From Cryobacterium lactosi (GTDB lineage: Bacteria; Actinomycetota; Actinomycetes; Actinomycetales; Microbacteriaceae), in NCBI RefSeq assembly GCF_004403945.1, contig NZ_SOHM01000007.1, forward strand, positions 248,001 through 312,000: a DNA stretch of 64,000 bases, in the 5' to 3' direction. Each line of letters begins with the position of its first letter. Positions within the stretch are counted from its first letter, which is position 1. A program made the translations under genes and the position numbers. A model generated the notes under the pieces. The model searched no databases, was not told the origin of the DNA, and saw only the letters and a list, made by a program, of their open reading frames with translations. This document shows, one piece after another, positions 47,780-55,987 of this stretch.

Positions 47780-47797
47780 TATCTCGACGTCGAGATA
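47780..47797. promoter_or_regulatory. 18-bp perfect palindrome upstream of acnA
   Basis: TATCTCGACGTCGAGATA. A gapless palindrome of this size in a promoter is typical of TetR-type operators. It is 137 bases before the acnA start and ~90 bases after the end of the DUF3159 gene, so acnA is the likely target. The regulator is not in the window. Confidence 0.55.
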
Positions 47798-47884
47798 ACT
47801 ATAGCACCGAAGCCGTTGACGGCTCGGTGTTCTGCAGCGGCCGGGGCTCGAGGTGAGAGCCTGCGCCAGAGGGGAGAGCTGGCG

Positions 47885-48703
47885 CTAGAGCTTCGGCTGG
47901 TCCGGCGTCTGGGCGGCGGTGGCCGCGTAGACCGAGCGCACCATCAGCCAGGACACCACGAGGAGCGGCGCATACAGCGGGATCCCCATCAGCAGCTTGG
48001 TGGCGCCGAGCCACTCGACGTTGCCGGCGTAGTACAGCGGCAGCTGCACCGCCAGTCGCAGGATGAACAGGCCCGCCCACATGAAGGTGAGGATGACCAT
48101 CACGCGGCGCTTGGACGGGTCTGCCCGCCAGGCGAGCTGCTCCCCCATCAGGAATCCGACGGCCACGCCGATCAGCGGCCAGCCGATCAGCGCGGAAACC
48201 AACAGAACCGTGCCGTAGACACCATTGGTCCAGAAGCCCGGCAGATAGAAGTCCTCTGCGCGCCCGGTGAGAAGGGCAAGCACCGCGCTGATGCCGATGC
48301 CCACGAGTCCGCCGAGGGCCTGGGTGACAGTCTGCTTCTTGGCCAGTCTCAGCACGAAGAAGATCGCTCCGATGAGCACCGGGGCGATCAGCGAGGGGAT
48401 CAATTCGAACGTGACCGTATAGGTGACCAGGAAGACCAATCCCGGCAGCACTGCCTCCACCAGGCCGCGGATGCCGCCCATGGCCGCCAGCAGCGCGTGG
48501 CCGCTGATCGGCTCCCCGTCGACGGCCGGGCTGAAGCCGGCGCGCCTGGCGGCCGCGGCCATGCTGTCGCCCAGGGCGCCGGAGACCGATGGTTCCGCCG
48601 GCTGGGGCGGCTGTCCGGGCTGTACAGGCTGGGCTGGCGTCGCGTCAGCGCTGTCGGGCGCTTTGCGGGATTCGGGCTCTGGCCCGGAAAGGGAGTCCGT
48701 CAT
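47885..48703 (-). CDS. DUF3159 family membrane protein
   Basis: A 272-residue membrane protein. A Pro/Ala-rich soluble N-terminus (~60 residues) precedes a domain with about five to six hydrophobic helices (GLVEAVLPGLVFLVTYTVTF, LIAPVLIGAIFFVLRLA, ALGGLVGIGISAVLALL, VLLVSALIGWPLIGVAVGFL, ILTFMWAGLFILRLAV). DUF3159 is a conserved actinobacterial family without established function, commonly next to dut and DUF3710 as here. Confidence 0.88.
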   Translation of the reverse strand: MTDSLSGPEPESRKAPDSADATPAQPVQPGQPPQPAEPSVSGALGDSMAAAARRAGFSPAVDGEPISGHALLAAMGGIRGLVEAVLPGLVFLVTYTVTFELIPSLIAPVLIGAIFFVLRLAKKQTVTQALGGLVGIGISAVLALLTGRAEDFYLPGFWTNGVYGTVLLVSALIGWPLIGVAVGFLMGEQLAWRADPSKRRVMVILTFMWAGLFILRLAVQLPLYYAGNVEWLGATKLLMGIPLYAPLLVVSWLMVRSVYAATAAQTPDQPKL

Positions 48704-48771
48704 CAGGTGACTTTCGGTGAGGTGTGCGGGTCGCCGGCGGGCTGGGCGCCGTGGGTTGTGAGGCCCGAGGG

Positions 48772-49506
48772 CTATGCGCCGGTGGGTTCGGGCTTGCCGG
48801 CCGGGGTGGCCGGCATCCGCAGCGGAATCAGGTCGCGCGGCGGCATCGGGGCGGACCCGCGCACCACGACGATGCTGCGGAACAGGTCTTCGATCTGCGC
48901 AGCGGCCTCGGGGTTGATGGCGCCCTCACCGGCGATGACACCGCGCAGGAACCAGCGCGGGCCGTCCACGCCGATGAACCGGGCCAGCCTGGAGGTCCCG
49001 GCAGGACCCTGGCCGGCGGCGACGGGGATCTCGGCGACGAGTTCCGGGCCGAACGGGCCCTCGCGCGGCGTGGTCGAGCCGCCCTGCTTGGCGATCTGGT
49101 CGGCGATCTGGCTGCGGATCTCGTGCCAGAGGCCGCTCGAACGCGGTGCGGCGAAGGCCTGCACCTGCAAGGTCGATCCGGCGTAGTCCAGGCCGATGGC
49201 CACGACCCGCTTGCTGCCCTCTTCGATCTCGAGCCGCAGGTGCAGCCCTTCACGGGGAAGGATCTTGACGCCGCCGAGGTCGACGTAGGGCCTGACCGGG
49301 TTGGCTTCAGACTCGTCGAGGGGGCCGTCGACGTCGCGGTCCTCCGGGGCGGACTTGGCGTGCAGGTCGGCAGCGGCCTGCTCGGCTTCGGCGCGTTCTG
49401 CTTCGGCACGCTCGGCGTCGGTGCGCTCTGCGTCTGGGCGGCCGGCCTCGGCCAGGTCGGTGCCGTCGGTTTTCGAGCGCGTGTCGGGATTCACGTTGTC
49501 ACTCAC
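48772..49506 (-). CDS. DUF3710 family protein
   Basis: A 244-residue soluble actinobacterial protein. An acidic, Ala/Glu-rich N-terminus (AERTDAERAEAERAEAEQAA) precedes the conserved domain (YVDLGGVKILPREGLHLRLEIEEG, LQVQAFAAPRSSGLWHEIR, PRWFLRGVIAGEGA). GTG 49,504-49,506 overlaps the dut stop by 3 bases, so it is coupled to dut. Function unknown. Confidence 0.9.
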   Translation of the reverse strand: MSDNVNPDTRSKTDGTDLAEAGRPDAERTDAERAEAERAEAEQAAADLHAKSAPEDRDVDGPLDESEANPVRPYVDLGGVKILPREGLHLRLEIEEGSKRVVAIGLDYAGSTLQVQAFAAPRSSGLWHEIRSQIADQIAKQGGSTTPREGPFGPELVAEIPVAAGQGPAGTSRLARFIGVDGPRWFLRGVIAGEGAINPEAAAQIEDLFRSIVVVRGSAPMPPRDLIPLRMPATPAGKPEPTGA

Positions 49507-50015
49507 AGGTTTTCTCCACTCTGGTGGGCATCCGCCGGGGCGGACGTAGGGATCTGGGGAATCGCGTCTGCCGCAGACTTGGGCGCGACGCCGGTCGAGC
49601 CGAATCCGCCCTCCCCACGCATGCTGCCGGGTAGGCGTTCTACCGGCACGAAGACTGCTCGCGCCACCGGTGCAACGATGAGCTGGGCGATGCGATCGCC
49701 GACGTTGATGGTGAAAGGCGTCTCACGGTCTGTGTTGAGCAGGCAGACCTTGACCTCGCCCCGGTAGCCGGCGTCGACGGTGCCCGGCGAGTTCACGACG
49801 GTGATGCCGTGTTTGACCGCCAGGCCGCTGCGCGGAACGACGAACGCCGCATAGCCATCCGGCAGTGCGATCGACACGCCGGTACCGACCAGGGCGCGTT
49901 CGCCGGGGGCCAGGACCAGGGCCTCGGAGGCATGCAGGTCCGCGCCGGCGTCACCCGGATGGGCGTATGTCGGGAGAACGGACGCGGTAATCAGAACTTC
50001 GACGCTTTCAGCCAC
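49503..50015 (-). CDS. dut: dUTP diphosphatase
   Basis: A 170-residue trimeric dUTPase, hydrolysing dUTP to dUMP and keeping uracil out of DNA. All five motifs are present: GDAGADL, PRSGLAVKHG, NSPGTVDAGYRGEV, RIAQLIVAPV and RGEGGFGSTG. The last ~25 residues are a non-conserved tail. GTG start at 50,013-50,015; a TACCCT -10 hexamer lies 6 nt upstream and no Shine-Dalgarno is seen, so the mRNA is probably leaderless. First gene of dut-DUF3710-DUF3159. Confidence 0.95.
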   Translation of the reverse strand: MAESVEVLITASVLPTYAHPGDAGADLHASEALVLAPGERALVGTGVSIALPDGYAAFVVPRSGLAVKHGITVVNSPGTVDAGYRGEVKVCLLNTDRETPFTINVGDRIAQLIVAPVARAVFVPVERLPGSMRGEGGFGSTGVAPKSAADAIPQIPTSAPADAHQSGENL

Positions 50016-50021
50016 GTGTCG

Positions 50022-50027
50022 AGGGTA
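50022..50027 (-). promoter_or_regulatory. -10 hexamer for the leaderless dut start
   Basis: Minus strand TACCCT, six nt (CGACAC), then GTG 50,015. Confidence 0.5.
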
Positions 50028-50053
50028 GTGCAGTTATCTGGTCGAATAGACCC

Positions 50054-50509
50054 ATGCCCGATTATCGCGAAAAACTCTGGCCATCCCCTTGGCTGTTCAT
50101 CATCATTGCGCTTGTGATCCCGGCGAGCCTGCTGGTCTTCCTGCCGATCTCGGTTCTGGCCGGGGTCCTGACCGGGGCCGGCCTGTACCTCGGCAGCGCC
50201 CTGCTCCTGGTGCTCGCGTCTCCGACCGTCGTGGTGTCCGACGGGGTGCTCACCGCCGGCCGGGCCCGCATCGAAACGAGCCTGCTCGGTGAAGCCATTC
50301 CATTCGAAGGCGCTGACGCCACGCTCGAGCGCGGCCAGAAGCTGGATGCCCGCGCCTGGCTGCTGATCCGGGGCTGGATCGCACCCGTGGTGCGCATCCC
50401 GCTCACGGACCCGACGGATCCGTCGCCGTACTGGCTGGTGTCCAGTCGCCGGCCACAGAAAATGGCCGCCGCGATCAATGGATCGCGACGGCCAGCATCA
50501 AGTAACTAA
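50054..50509 (+). CDS. DUF3093 family membrane protein
   Basis: A 151-residue protein with two adjacent hydrophobic helices (residues ~15-55: WLFIIIALVIPASLLVFLPI, then VLAGVLTGAGLYLGSALLLV) and a soluble C-terminal part ending SPYWLVSSRRPQKMAAAI. It matches DUF3093, an actinobacterial family of unknown function regularly placed beside dut. Divergent from dut with 38 bases between. Confidence 0.88.
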   Translation: MPDYREKLWPSPWLFIIIALVIPASLLVFLPISVLAGVLTGAGLYLGSALLLVLASPTVVVSDGVLTAGRARIETSLLGEAIPFEGADATLERGQKLDARAWLLIRGWIAPVVRIPLTDPTDPSPYWLVSSRRPQKMAAAINGSRRPASSN

Positions 50510-50515
50510 GCGCGC

Positions 50516-50809
50516 TTAGGCGTCGCACTCCAGGCAGACCGGGCCGAGCTTGGTCTCGTGCGACATCTGCGAACGGTGCTTCACGAGGAAGCACTCCACG
50601 CAGGTGAACTCGTCGGCCTGCGGGGGCAGGACGACCACGTCGAGGTCGAGGTCGGACAGATCGGCGCCCGGAAGGTCGAAACCACCGGGGTTGTCGGAGT
50701 CGTCAACATCAACGACACCGCTCATCTTGTCGGGTACACGCTCCTTGAGGGCCTCAATCGACTCTGAGTCGTCTTCGGTCTTTCGCGGTGCGTCGTAATC
50801 GGTTGCCAT
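50516..50809 (-). CDS. DUF4193 family protein
   Basis: A 97-residue acidic protein starting MATDYDAPRKTEDDSES, with a C-terminal treble of cysteines (FTCVECFLVKHRSQMS and GPVCLECDA) that looks like a zinc ribbon. DUF4193 is highly conserved in actinobacteria, function unknown. ATG 50,807-50,809 gives the family N-terminus. It is convergent with DUF3093 and divergent from sepH. Confidence 0.88.
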   Translation of the reverse strand: MATDYDAPRKTEDDSESIEALKERVPDKMSGVVDVDDSDNPGGFDLPGADLSDLDLDVVVLPPQADEFTCVECFLVKHRSQMSHETKLGPVCLECDA

Positions 50810-50890
50810 GCCCATCCATTTCATTAACGCCGATAAACGAAATCGGCGGCCATAGTTTGCAACAATCCGTGCGGAATAGCAAACCAATCA

Positions 50891-50907
50891 CCAACCTTTC
50901 AGGTTGG
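50891..50907. repeat. small hairpin between DUF4193 and sepH
   Basis: CCAACCT-TTC-AGGTTGG, a perfect 7-bp stem with 3-nt loop, about 100 bases before the sepH ATG. Could be an operator or leader hairpin; no proof. Confidence 0.35.
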
Positions 50908-51005
50908 CAATGGGAGCAACTTCCGGCACGCCCGCAGTATTCCCCGAGATTGACCACTTTGCATGGCAGGGTTGGGCCATCAGTAATCGCGAGAGGGCTT
51001 TCGCC

Positions 51006-52121
51006 ATGCAGGATTTGAAAGTTATCGGAGTCGAGAACGGCGCGCTGCTTGCAGCGTCAGAGGAGGGTGATCGTTTTCGGATCCCCATCGATGCGGTTCT
51101 CCAGTCCCGGCTTCGCCAAACCCAAACGGATTCGTCCGTCAGACCCAAGTTGTCACCCCGCGAGGTGCAGGCGCACATTCGTGCCGGCATGTCGGCCGAG
51201 GACGTCGCTGCGGTGACCGGGGCGTCACTGGACTTCGTGAAACGCTTCGAGGGGCCCGTGGTCGCCGAACGCGAGTACATAGTCTCGAGTGCGCTCAGCG
51301 TGCCCGTGCACACCGCGATCGACCCCGATCCGATCGACGAGCAGGCCAACTTCGGCAGCGTCATCCGCGAACGCCTGGCGTCGCTTGGCGCCTCGAACGA
51401 ACGCTGGGCCAGCTGGAAGGAGCCCGGCGCGGGCTGGATCGTCAAGCTCGCCTTCACGGCGGACGACATCGACCACGATGCCCGGTGGAGCTTCGAGCCG
51501 AAGAAGAACGCCCTGTCCCCCATCGGCAGTGAGGCCATCGCGCTCTCCCAGCAGGGTGAGCTCAAGGGTGCCCTGATCCCCCGGCTTCGTGCCGTCGGTG
51601 CCGAAACCAGCCTGGCCGACGTGAGCCGCTTCGACAGCGGTGCGTTCACGTTCAAGGAATCCCTGGCCGACGACATCCTCAACGACACGGCTCCCCTGCA
51701 CGATCCGGTGCCGTATGCGCGCTCGGTCGGAACGACCGAAGCGGTGTCGAAGGCGGCCATCAAGCGCGCCGCCGAACCTCAGCAGAGCCTGAGCGAGACC
51801 GCGGACCTGCTTGAATCGCTGCGCCGCCGCCGTGGCGAACGAGAAGCGGCGGCCGTGGAGGTCGAAACAGCCGGCTCCGCCGCGCCGGACACCCGCGGTG
51901 CAGAGCGCGCACCGGCGGAACCCGGCATCCGCCTTGTCGAAGAGACCAGTCCGACCGCCGAGACGGCGTCTGGGGCACCTGAGGAGACCCGCAACGTGTG
52001 GGCCAGCCAGGCGGCTACCGGGCAGCCCCGCGCCGGTCAGACCGGTCGCCGCGGCCGAGCATCGATGCCCAGCTGGGACGAGATCGTCTTCGGTGCCCGC
52101 ACGGACGACGATCTGGCCTGA
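51006..52121 (+). CDS. sepH: septation protein SepH (DUF3071)
   Basis: A 371-residue actinobacterial cell-division protein. The N-terminal DUF3071 domain (MQDLKVIGVENGALLAASEEG, LSPREVQAHIRAGMSAEDVAAVTGASLDFVKRFEGPVVAERE) contains a helix-turn-helix-like motif. A middle region has WSFEPKKNALSP, and the Ala/Glu-rich disordered C-terminus ends in a short conserved peptide (MPSWDEIVFGAR). SepH binds and stabilises FtsZ filaments in Streptomyces and mycobacteria. ATG 51,006 has GAGAGGG upstream. Confidence 0.9.
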   Translation: MQDLKVIGVENGALLAASEEGDRFRIPIDAVLQSRLRQTQTDSSVRPKLSPREVQAHIRAGMSAEDVAAVTGASLDFVKRFEGPVVAEREYIVSSALSVPVHTAIDPDPIDEQANFGSVIRERLASLGASNERWASWKEPGAGWIVKLAFTADDIDHDARWSFEPKKNALSPIGSEAIALSQQGELKGALIPRLRAVGAETSLADVSRFDSGAFTFKESLADDILNDTAPLHDPVPYARSVGTTEAVSKAAIKRAAEPQQSLSETADLLESLRRRRGEREAAAVEVETAGSAAPDTRGAERAPAEPGIRLVEETSPTAETASGAPEETRNVWASQAATGQPRAGQTGRRGRASMPSWDEIVFGARTDDDLA

Positions 52122-52199
52122 TCCGCAGCGTCCCACCGATCCCCACCATTCCGCCGCTCTGGGCTGACTCGCCCGGGCGCACGGGGTCGACCCGTTCGG

Positions 52200-52235
52200 A
52201 CGGTGCTGCCCTAGGCTACGGTGCTGCCCTAGGCT
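52200..52235 (+). repeat. 18-bp perfect tandem repeat carrying a duplicated -10 element
   Basis: ACGGTGCTGCCCTAGGCT occurs twice in direct tandem (52,200-52,217 and 52,218-52,235). Each copy ends in TAGGCT. The second TAGGCT lies 7 nt before ATG 52,243 and fits a leaderless promoter; the first would start transcription 18 bases earlier. Confidence 0.75.
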
Positions 52236-52242
52236 GCGGTTC

Positions 52243-53376
52243 ATGATGCATGCCTCCCGCACCGACATCACCCGCCGTCGCCTGGTCAGCCAGGCGCTGA
52301 CCGGGGCCATCAGCGATCCCGCCCTGGTCGTCGACCGGATGCTGGCGTTGCAGGCCCAGGATCTGCGCTGGGCGAAGTGGGCCGTTGCGGTGCGGGCACC
52401 GGGAAGCACCTCAGCCGGCATTGACGCCCTGATCGATTCGGGAGCCGTGGTGCGCTCCTGGCCGATGCGGGGGACGCTGCATCTGGTGCCGAGCCAGGAC
52501 CTGGCCTGGTTGCTCGAGCTCAGCACGCCCAGGCTCTGGGCCGGCGCGGCCACCAGGCGCCGCGAACTGGGCCTGGACGAGGCCATCATCGAACACGCCC
52601 GCACCGTGGCCGTGGACGCGCTGAGCGGCGGGCGGGAGCTGAGCCGAGCCGATTTCCAGGCGTTGCTGCAGCGGCACGGCATCAACGTCGACGGCCAACG
52701 GTGCTATCACCTGATCTGGCATCTGGCCCAGTCGGGAACCCTGTGCTGGGGCCGGCAACTCGACTCCCAGCAGATGCTGGTGCTCCTGGCGGACTGGGTG
52801 CCCGTGTCCAGGCGGCTGCAGCGGGACGAAGCACTGGGCGAATACCTGCTGCGGTACCTGACCGGGCACGGACCGGCGCCCCTGACCGATTTCGCCTGGT
52901 GGTCCCAGGTCACCATGGCCGACGCCAAGATCGCGCTCGGCGTGGCGAGGGAGCACCTGGACGTGCTCGATGTGGACGGTGTAGCCCACCTGCTGCCCAG
53001 CAGCGCGGATGTCGGCCCGCTCGGCCGCGCCGCCGCCGGCCGCGGCCCGACCGCCGTTCTTGCCCTGCCCGGCTTCGACGAATACCTGCTCGGCTACCGG
53101 GACCGCAGCTTCGCGATCGAACCCGAGAATTTCACCAGGGTGGTCCCGGGCAAGAACGGCATCTTCCTCCCGATCCTGGTCCGAGGTGGCCGCATCGCCG
53201 GCACCTGGCGCCGCGATTGGCAGGCCAAGGCGATCACCGTGCGACCCGACCCGTTCGCGGCGCCGTCGCCGGCCTTCGCCAGCAGCGCCGACCGTGCGCT
53301 GCACGAATACGCACGCTTCCTCGGCCGCCCCGTGCACGTTCTCCCGGCCCCGCCGGCCGTGCCCGCGGCGACCTAG
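52243..53376 (+). CDS. winged-helix DNA-binding domain protein (AlkZ/YcaQ-like)
   Basis: A 377-residue protein of the winged helix DNA-binding (HTH_42) family. VDRMLALQAQDLRWAKWAVAVR near the start, VRSWPMRGTLHLVPSQDL (the QxD/Q-like and RGTLH features of this family) and LPGFDEYLLGYRDRS are clear signatures. Relatives include DNA glycosylases of the AlkZ/YcaQ group, which unhook crosslinks, but many members are uncharacterised. ATG 52,243 follows the tandem -10 repeat. Confidence 0.85.
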   Translation: MMHASRTDITRRRLVSQALTGAISDPALVVDRMLALQAQDLRWAKWAVAVRAPGSTSAGIDALIDSGAVVRSWPMRGTLHLVPSQDLAWLLELSTPRLWAGAATRRRELGLDEAIIEHARTVAVDALSGGRELSRADFQALLQRHGINVDGQRCYHLIWHLAQSGTLCWGRQLDSQQMLVLLADWVPVSRRLQRDEALGEYLLRYLTGHGPAPLTDFAWWSQVTMADAKIALGVAREHLDVLDVDGVAHLLPSSADVGPLGRAAAGRGPTAVLALPGFDEYLLGYRDRSFAIEPENFTRVVPGKNGIFLPILVRGGRIAGTWRRDWQAKAITVRPDPFAAPSPAFASSADRALHEYARFLGRPVHVLPAPPAVPAAT

Positions 53377-53421
53377 CCTGCCCGGCCGGGGCCTGTGATC
53401 CGGCCGGTCCCTCGCGCCTTG

Positions 53422-53427
53422 TACCCT
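53422..53427 (+). promoter_or_regulatory. -10 hexamer for the FUSC gene
   Basis: TACCCT, then 6 nt, then GTG 53,434. This places transcription start after the ATG at 53,428 and argues for GTG 53,434 as the real start. Confidence 0.45.
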
Positions 53428-53433
53428 ATGACA

Positions 53434-54471
53434 GTGCGTATAACGACCAGCCTGCGAGTGTCCAGACGGATCCCGCTGCTGCAGACCCTCAAGACCTCTG
53501 TCGCCGTGGTCCTGGCTTGGGTCATCTCGTTGTGGCTCCTGCCTGGCGAGCTGCCCATCTTTGCGGCGATGGCCGCCATCTTCGTCGTGCAACCCAGCAT
53601 CAACCAGTCCCTGGGGCGGGCCCTCGAGCGCAGCCTCGGCGTGGTCGGCGGGGTCCTGGTCGCCCTGGGCATCGGGCTGTGGTTCGGCCAGGACAGCTGG
53701 ATCGTTCTCGGGGCTATCGTGCTCTGCATCCTGCTGGCCTGGGCTTTGAAGCTGTCCCCTGGTTCGGCCAATCAGATCCCGATCAGCGCGATGCTCGTTC
53801 TCGTCCTGGGCGCAGCGACACCGACCTACGCCAGGGACCGGATCATCGAGACCATCCTGGGCGCCGCGATCGCTGTCATCGTCAACGCGTTGATCGTTCC
53901 GCCGGTGCTGCTCACGCCTGCGCACGACGCAGTGACCCGGCTCACCCTCGAGGTGGCCGCGACCTTCGACAGGGTGGCCACCGCGCTGCTGAGCCCGCAA
54001 AAATACGCCGACCTGGAGACCCTGATGATCCAGGCCCGACTGCTGCGGCCCATGCTTGCCAAGGCCGAACGGGCCATCAGCCAGGCCGAAGAAAGCCTCA
54101 CCCTCAATCCCCGCCAGTCCAGGCATCGGGAGGTCCTCGACGCCGACACCGAGCTCTACGCCCGCCTTGTCCCCCTGGTCACCAGGGCGCTGGGTATGAC
54201 GAGGGCGCTCCGGGATCACTACGACGATTCCCTGCACCTGGAGCCCACCGTGCAGGCCTTCGCCATCGAGCTGGAACGGGCAGCGCACGACCTGCGTTTG
54301 CTCACCGTGCCGGCGGAGGGCAAGCCGGCCGATACGACGACTCCGGCTCCCGAACCACTCGCCCTGACGGCGCCGCTCATGATCACGACTCCCCACCCCC
54401 AGCACTGGATCCTGATCGGCGCCCTGATGGAGGACCTGCGCCGCGTGCGCGAGGAGATCACCGGCGAGTAG
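53434..54471 (+). CDS. FUSC-family (aromatic acid exporter-like) membrane protein
   Basis: About 345 residues. Five to six hydrophobic helices occupy the first ~175 residues (LKTSVAVVLAWVISLWLLP, FAAMAAIFVVQPSINQSLG, VVGGVLVALGIGLWFGQ, WIVLGAIVLCILLAWALKL, ILGAAIAVIVNALIVPPVLL), followed by a long helical cytoplasmic domain (residues ~180-345). AIFVVQPSINQSLGRALER is the FUSC/ArAE signature. Members are thought to export aromatic acids or similar compounds. GTG 53,434 is chosen from the -10 spacing; ATG 53,428 two codons earlier is the alternative. Confidence 0.8.
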   Translation: MRITTSLRVSRRIPLLQTLKTSVAVVLAWVISLWLLPGELPIFAAMAAIFVVQPSINQSLGRALERSLGVVGGVLVALGIGLWFGQDSWIVLGAIVLCILLAWALKLSPGSANQIPISAMLVLVLGAATPTYARDRIIETILGAAIAVIVNALIVPPVLLTPAHDAVTRLTLEVAATFDRVATALLSPQKYADLETLMIQARLLRPMLAKAERAISQAEESLTLNPRQSRHREVLDADTELYARLVPLVTRALGMTRALRDHYDDSLHLEPTVQAFAIELERAAHDLRLLTVPAEGKPADTTTPAPEPLALTAPLMITTPHPQHWILIGALMEDLRRVREEITGE

Positions 54472-54474
54472 GCT
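54469..54474 (+). promoter_or_regulatory. -10 hexamer overlapping the FUSC stop codon
   Basis: TAGGCT: its first three bases are the TAG stop of the FUSC gene. It is followed by 6 nt and ATG 54,481, predicting an independent leaderless promoter inside an apparent operon. Confidence 0.45.
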
Positions 54475-54480
54475 GCCCGC

Positions 54481-55185
54481 ATGTCGAGCAGCCCCGAGCC
54501 GTCCAGCAGCGCTCCGGAGCCCCAAGACGGCGCCGCCGGCGCAGGGTCCCCGCGGCGCACCGTGTTGTCCACCCGGAGGTTGGAGTCGTACACGGATGGC
54601 GTCTTCGCCATCGCCGCCACCCTCCTGGTGCTGAACGTATCCGTGAACAACCTAGGTGCGGTCACCTCGAACTCCGACTTCGTGCGTCAGCTCACCGACC
54701 AGGCCCCGAGCATCCTGAACGTGGTGATCAGCTTTCTGCTGCTCAGCCTGCTCTGGCTCATCCACGTGCGTCAGTTCGAGTACATTCCCCGGGTGGACAC
54801 CACCATCGTCTGGCTGAATAATTTCCGCTTACTCGGGGTGGTCCTGGTTCCGTTCACGACGAGCCTCAACGACGAATTCAACCGCTTCCTCCTGGGCCGC
54901 ACACTGCTGCCGGTGAACTTCTTCGTGATCCTGCTTCTCAGCACCTGGCAGTGGTTCCACGCCAGCTCGCCTCGGCGGCACCTCGTTCAGGGTGCATCCG
55001 CCGCCGCCGTGCACAATGCGCGGGTCGGGAGCGTGAGTGCGCTCGCGCAGTCCTTCGGGGTGGTGCTGCTGGCGACGATGGTCGGGTCGGCTGCGTTCTT
55101 GCTGTTCGCGCTCGACCCGCTCATCAGCGTGCTGTTGCGGCGCACCGGGGTGCTCAGGCCGGCGCCGGACGCCGTGGCCGGATGA
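54481..55185 (+). CDS. TMEM175/DUF1211 family membrane protein
   Basis: A 234-residue protein with a disordered Ser/Pro-rich N-terminus, then the TMEM175 (DUF1211) signature RLESYTDGVFAIAATLLVLNV, which replaces the usual FSDGVFAIAITLLVL, followed by five more hydrophobic helices. Bacterial relatives form potassium-permeable channels. The family's selectivity helix is recognisable, with F to Y and S to T changes. ATG 54,481 fits a leaderless start. Confidence 0.88.
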   Translation: MSSSPEPSSSAPEPQDGAAGAGSPRRTVLSTRRLESYTDGVFAIAATLLVLNVSVNNLGAVTSNSDFVRQLTDQAPSILNVVISFLLLSLLWLIHVRQFEYIPRVDTTIVWLNNFRLLGVVLVPFTTSLNDEFNRFLLGRTLLPVNFFVILLLSTWQWFHASSPRRHLVQGASAAAVHNARVGSVSALAQSFGVVLLATMVGSAAFLLFALDPLISVLLRRTGVLRPAPDAVAG

Positions 55186-55202
55186 TCCGCACCGCGCAAC
55201 AC

Positions 55203-55234
55203 AAACGGGGACCCCCTGGTGGGGATCCCCGTTT
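55203..55234. terminator. bidirectional hairpin terminator
   Basis: AAACGGGGA paired with TCCCCGTTT (9 bp) enclosing a further C-run/G-run stem. A-tract and T-tract at the two ends allow termination in both directions, between the convergent TMEM175-like and yceI-like genes. Confidence 0.75.
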
Positions 55235-55253
55235 CACAGCTGCTGCTGAGTGC

Positions 55254-55814
55254 TTAGGCCTGGAGCGCGCCCTGCAGTTCGAGGGTGATGGTGACCTTCT
55301 CGCCGAGCAGCACGCCGCCGGTCTCGAGGGCCGCGTTGTAGGTCAGGCCGAAGTCTTCGCGGTTGATCTGGGTGGACGCGGTGGCGCCGAACTTGTAGTT
55401 GCCGTAAGGGTCGCCGCCGAAACCACCGAACTCGAAGTCGAAGGTGACGGGCTTGGTGACGCCCTTGATGGTGAGGTTGCCGTCGACGAGGTAGTCGCCC
55501 TTTTCGATGCGCACGCCGGTCGACACGAAGTCGATGGTCGGGTAGGTCTCGGCGTCAAAGAAGTCGCCGGTGCGCAGGTGGCCGTCGCGGTTGGCCTCGT
55601 TGGTGTTGATGGACGCGACCACGGCGGAGGCCGTGACGCTGGTCTCGAGGGGGTTCTCGGTGGTGACGAAGGTAGCGTCGAACTTCTCGAAGGTGCCCTT
55701 GACCTTGCTGATCATGATGTGACGGATGCTGAAGCCGACCACGCTGTGGGTGGGGTCGATGGTCCAGGTTCCAGCTTTGTAGCCGGGGATGGTGGTGGTG
55801 TCGATGTCGCTCAT
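55254..55814 (-). CDS. YceI-family lipid-binding-like protein
   Basis: A 186-residue YceI family beta-barrel lipocalin-like protein, a fold that binds isoprenoid or other long lipids. Signatures: AGTWTIDPTHSVVGFSIRHI, VKGTFEKFDATF, ANRDGHLRTGDFFDAETYPT, LTIKGVTKPVTFDFEFGG and INREDFGLTYNA. No signal peptide is visible, so this is the cytoplasmic actinobacterial form. ATG 55,812-55,814 has GAGGAG four bases upstream. Confidence 0.93.
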   Translation of the reverse strand: MSDIDTTTIPGYKAGTWTIDPTHSVVGFSIRHIMISKVKGTFEKFDATFVTTENPLETSVTASAVVASINTNEANRDGHLRTGDFFDAETYPTIDFVSTGVRIEKGDYLVDGNLTIKGVTKPVTFDFEFGGFGGDPYGNYKFGATASTQINREDFGLTYNAALETGGVLLGEKVTITLELQGALQA

Positions 55815-55987
55815 GGTGCTCCTCAAGTCCGTGGGGCCGGTGGATTCGCCGCCCTCAGGTATATGCAATTGCATAAGACCCTAGGTTATTCCATCACCCG
55901 CAAGAAAAAATGTGAACGGTTCGGGAACTCTCGGCGACGAACCCGAAAGGAGGCAACTAGGCTCAGCCTGTCGAGAGGAGCCCCACG

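Noticed and set aside
52701-54821. 706-codon plus-strand frame across the winged-helix, FUSC and TMEM175 genes
   Set aside because: Runs through three well-supported genes in another frame; Arg/Pro/Ala-rich noise.
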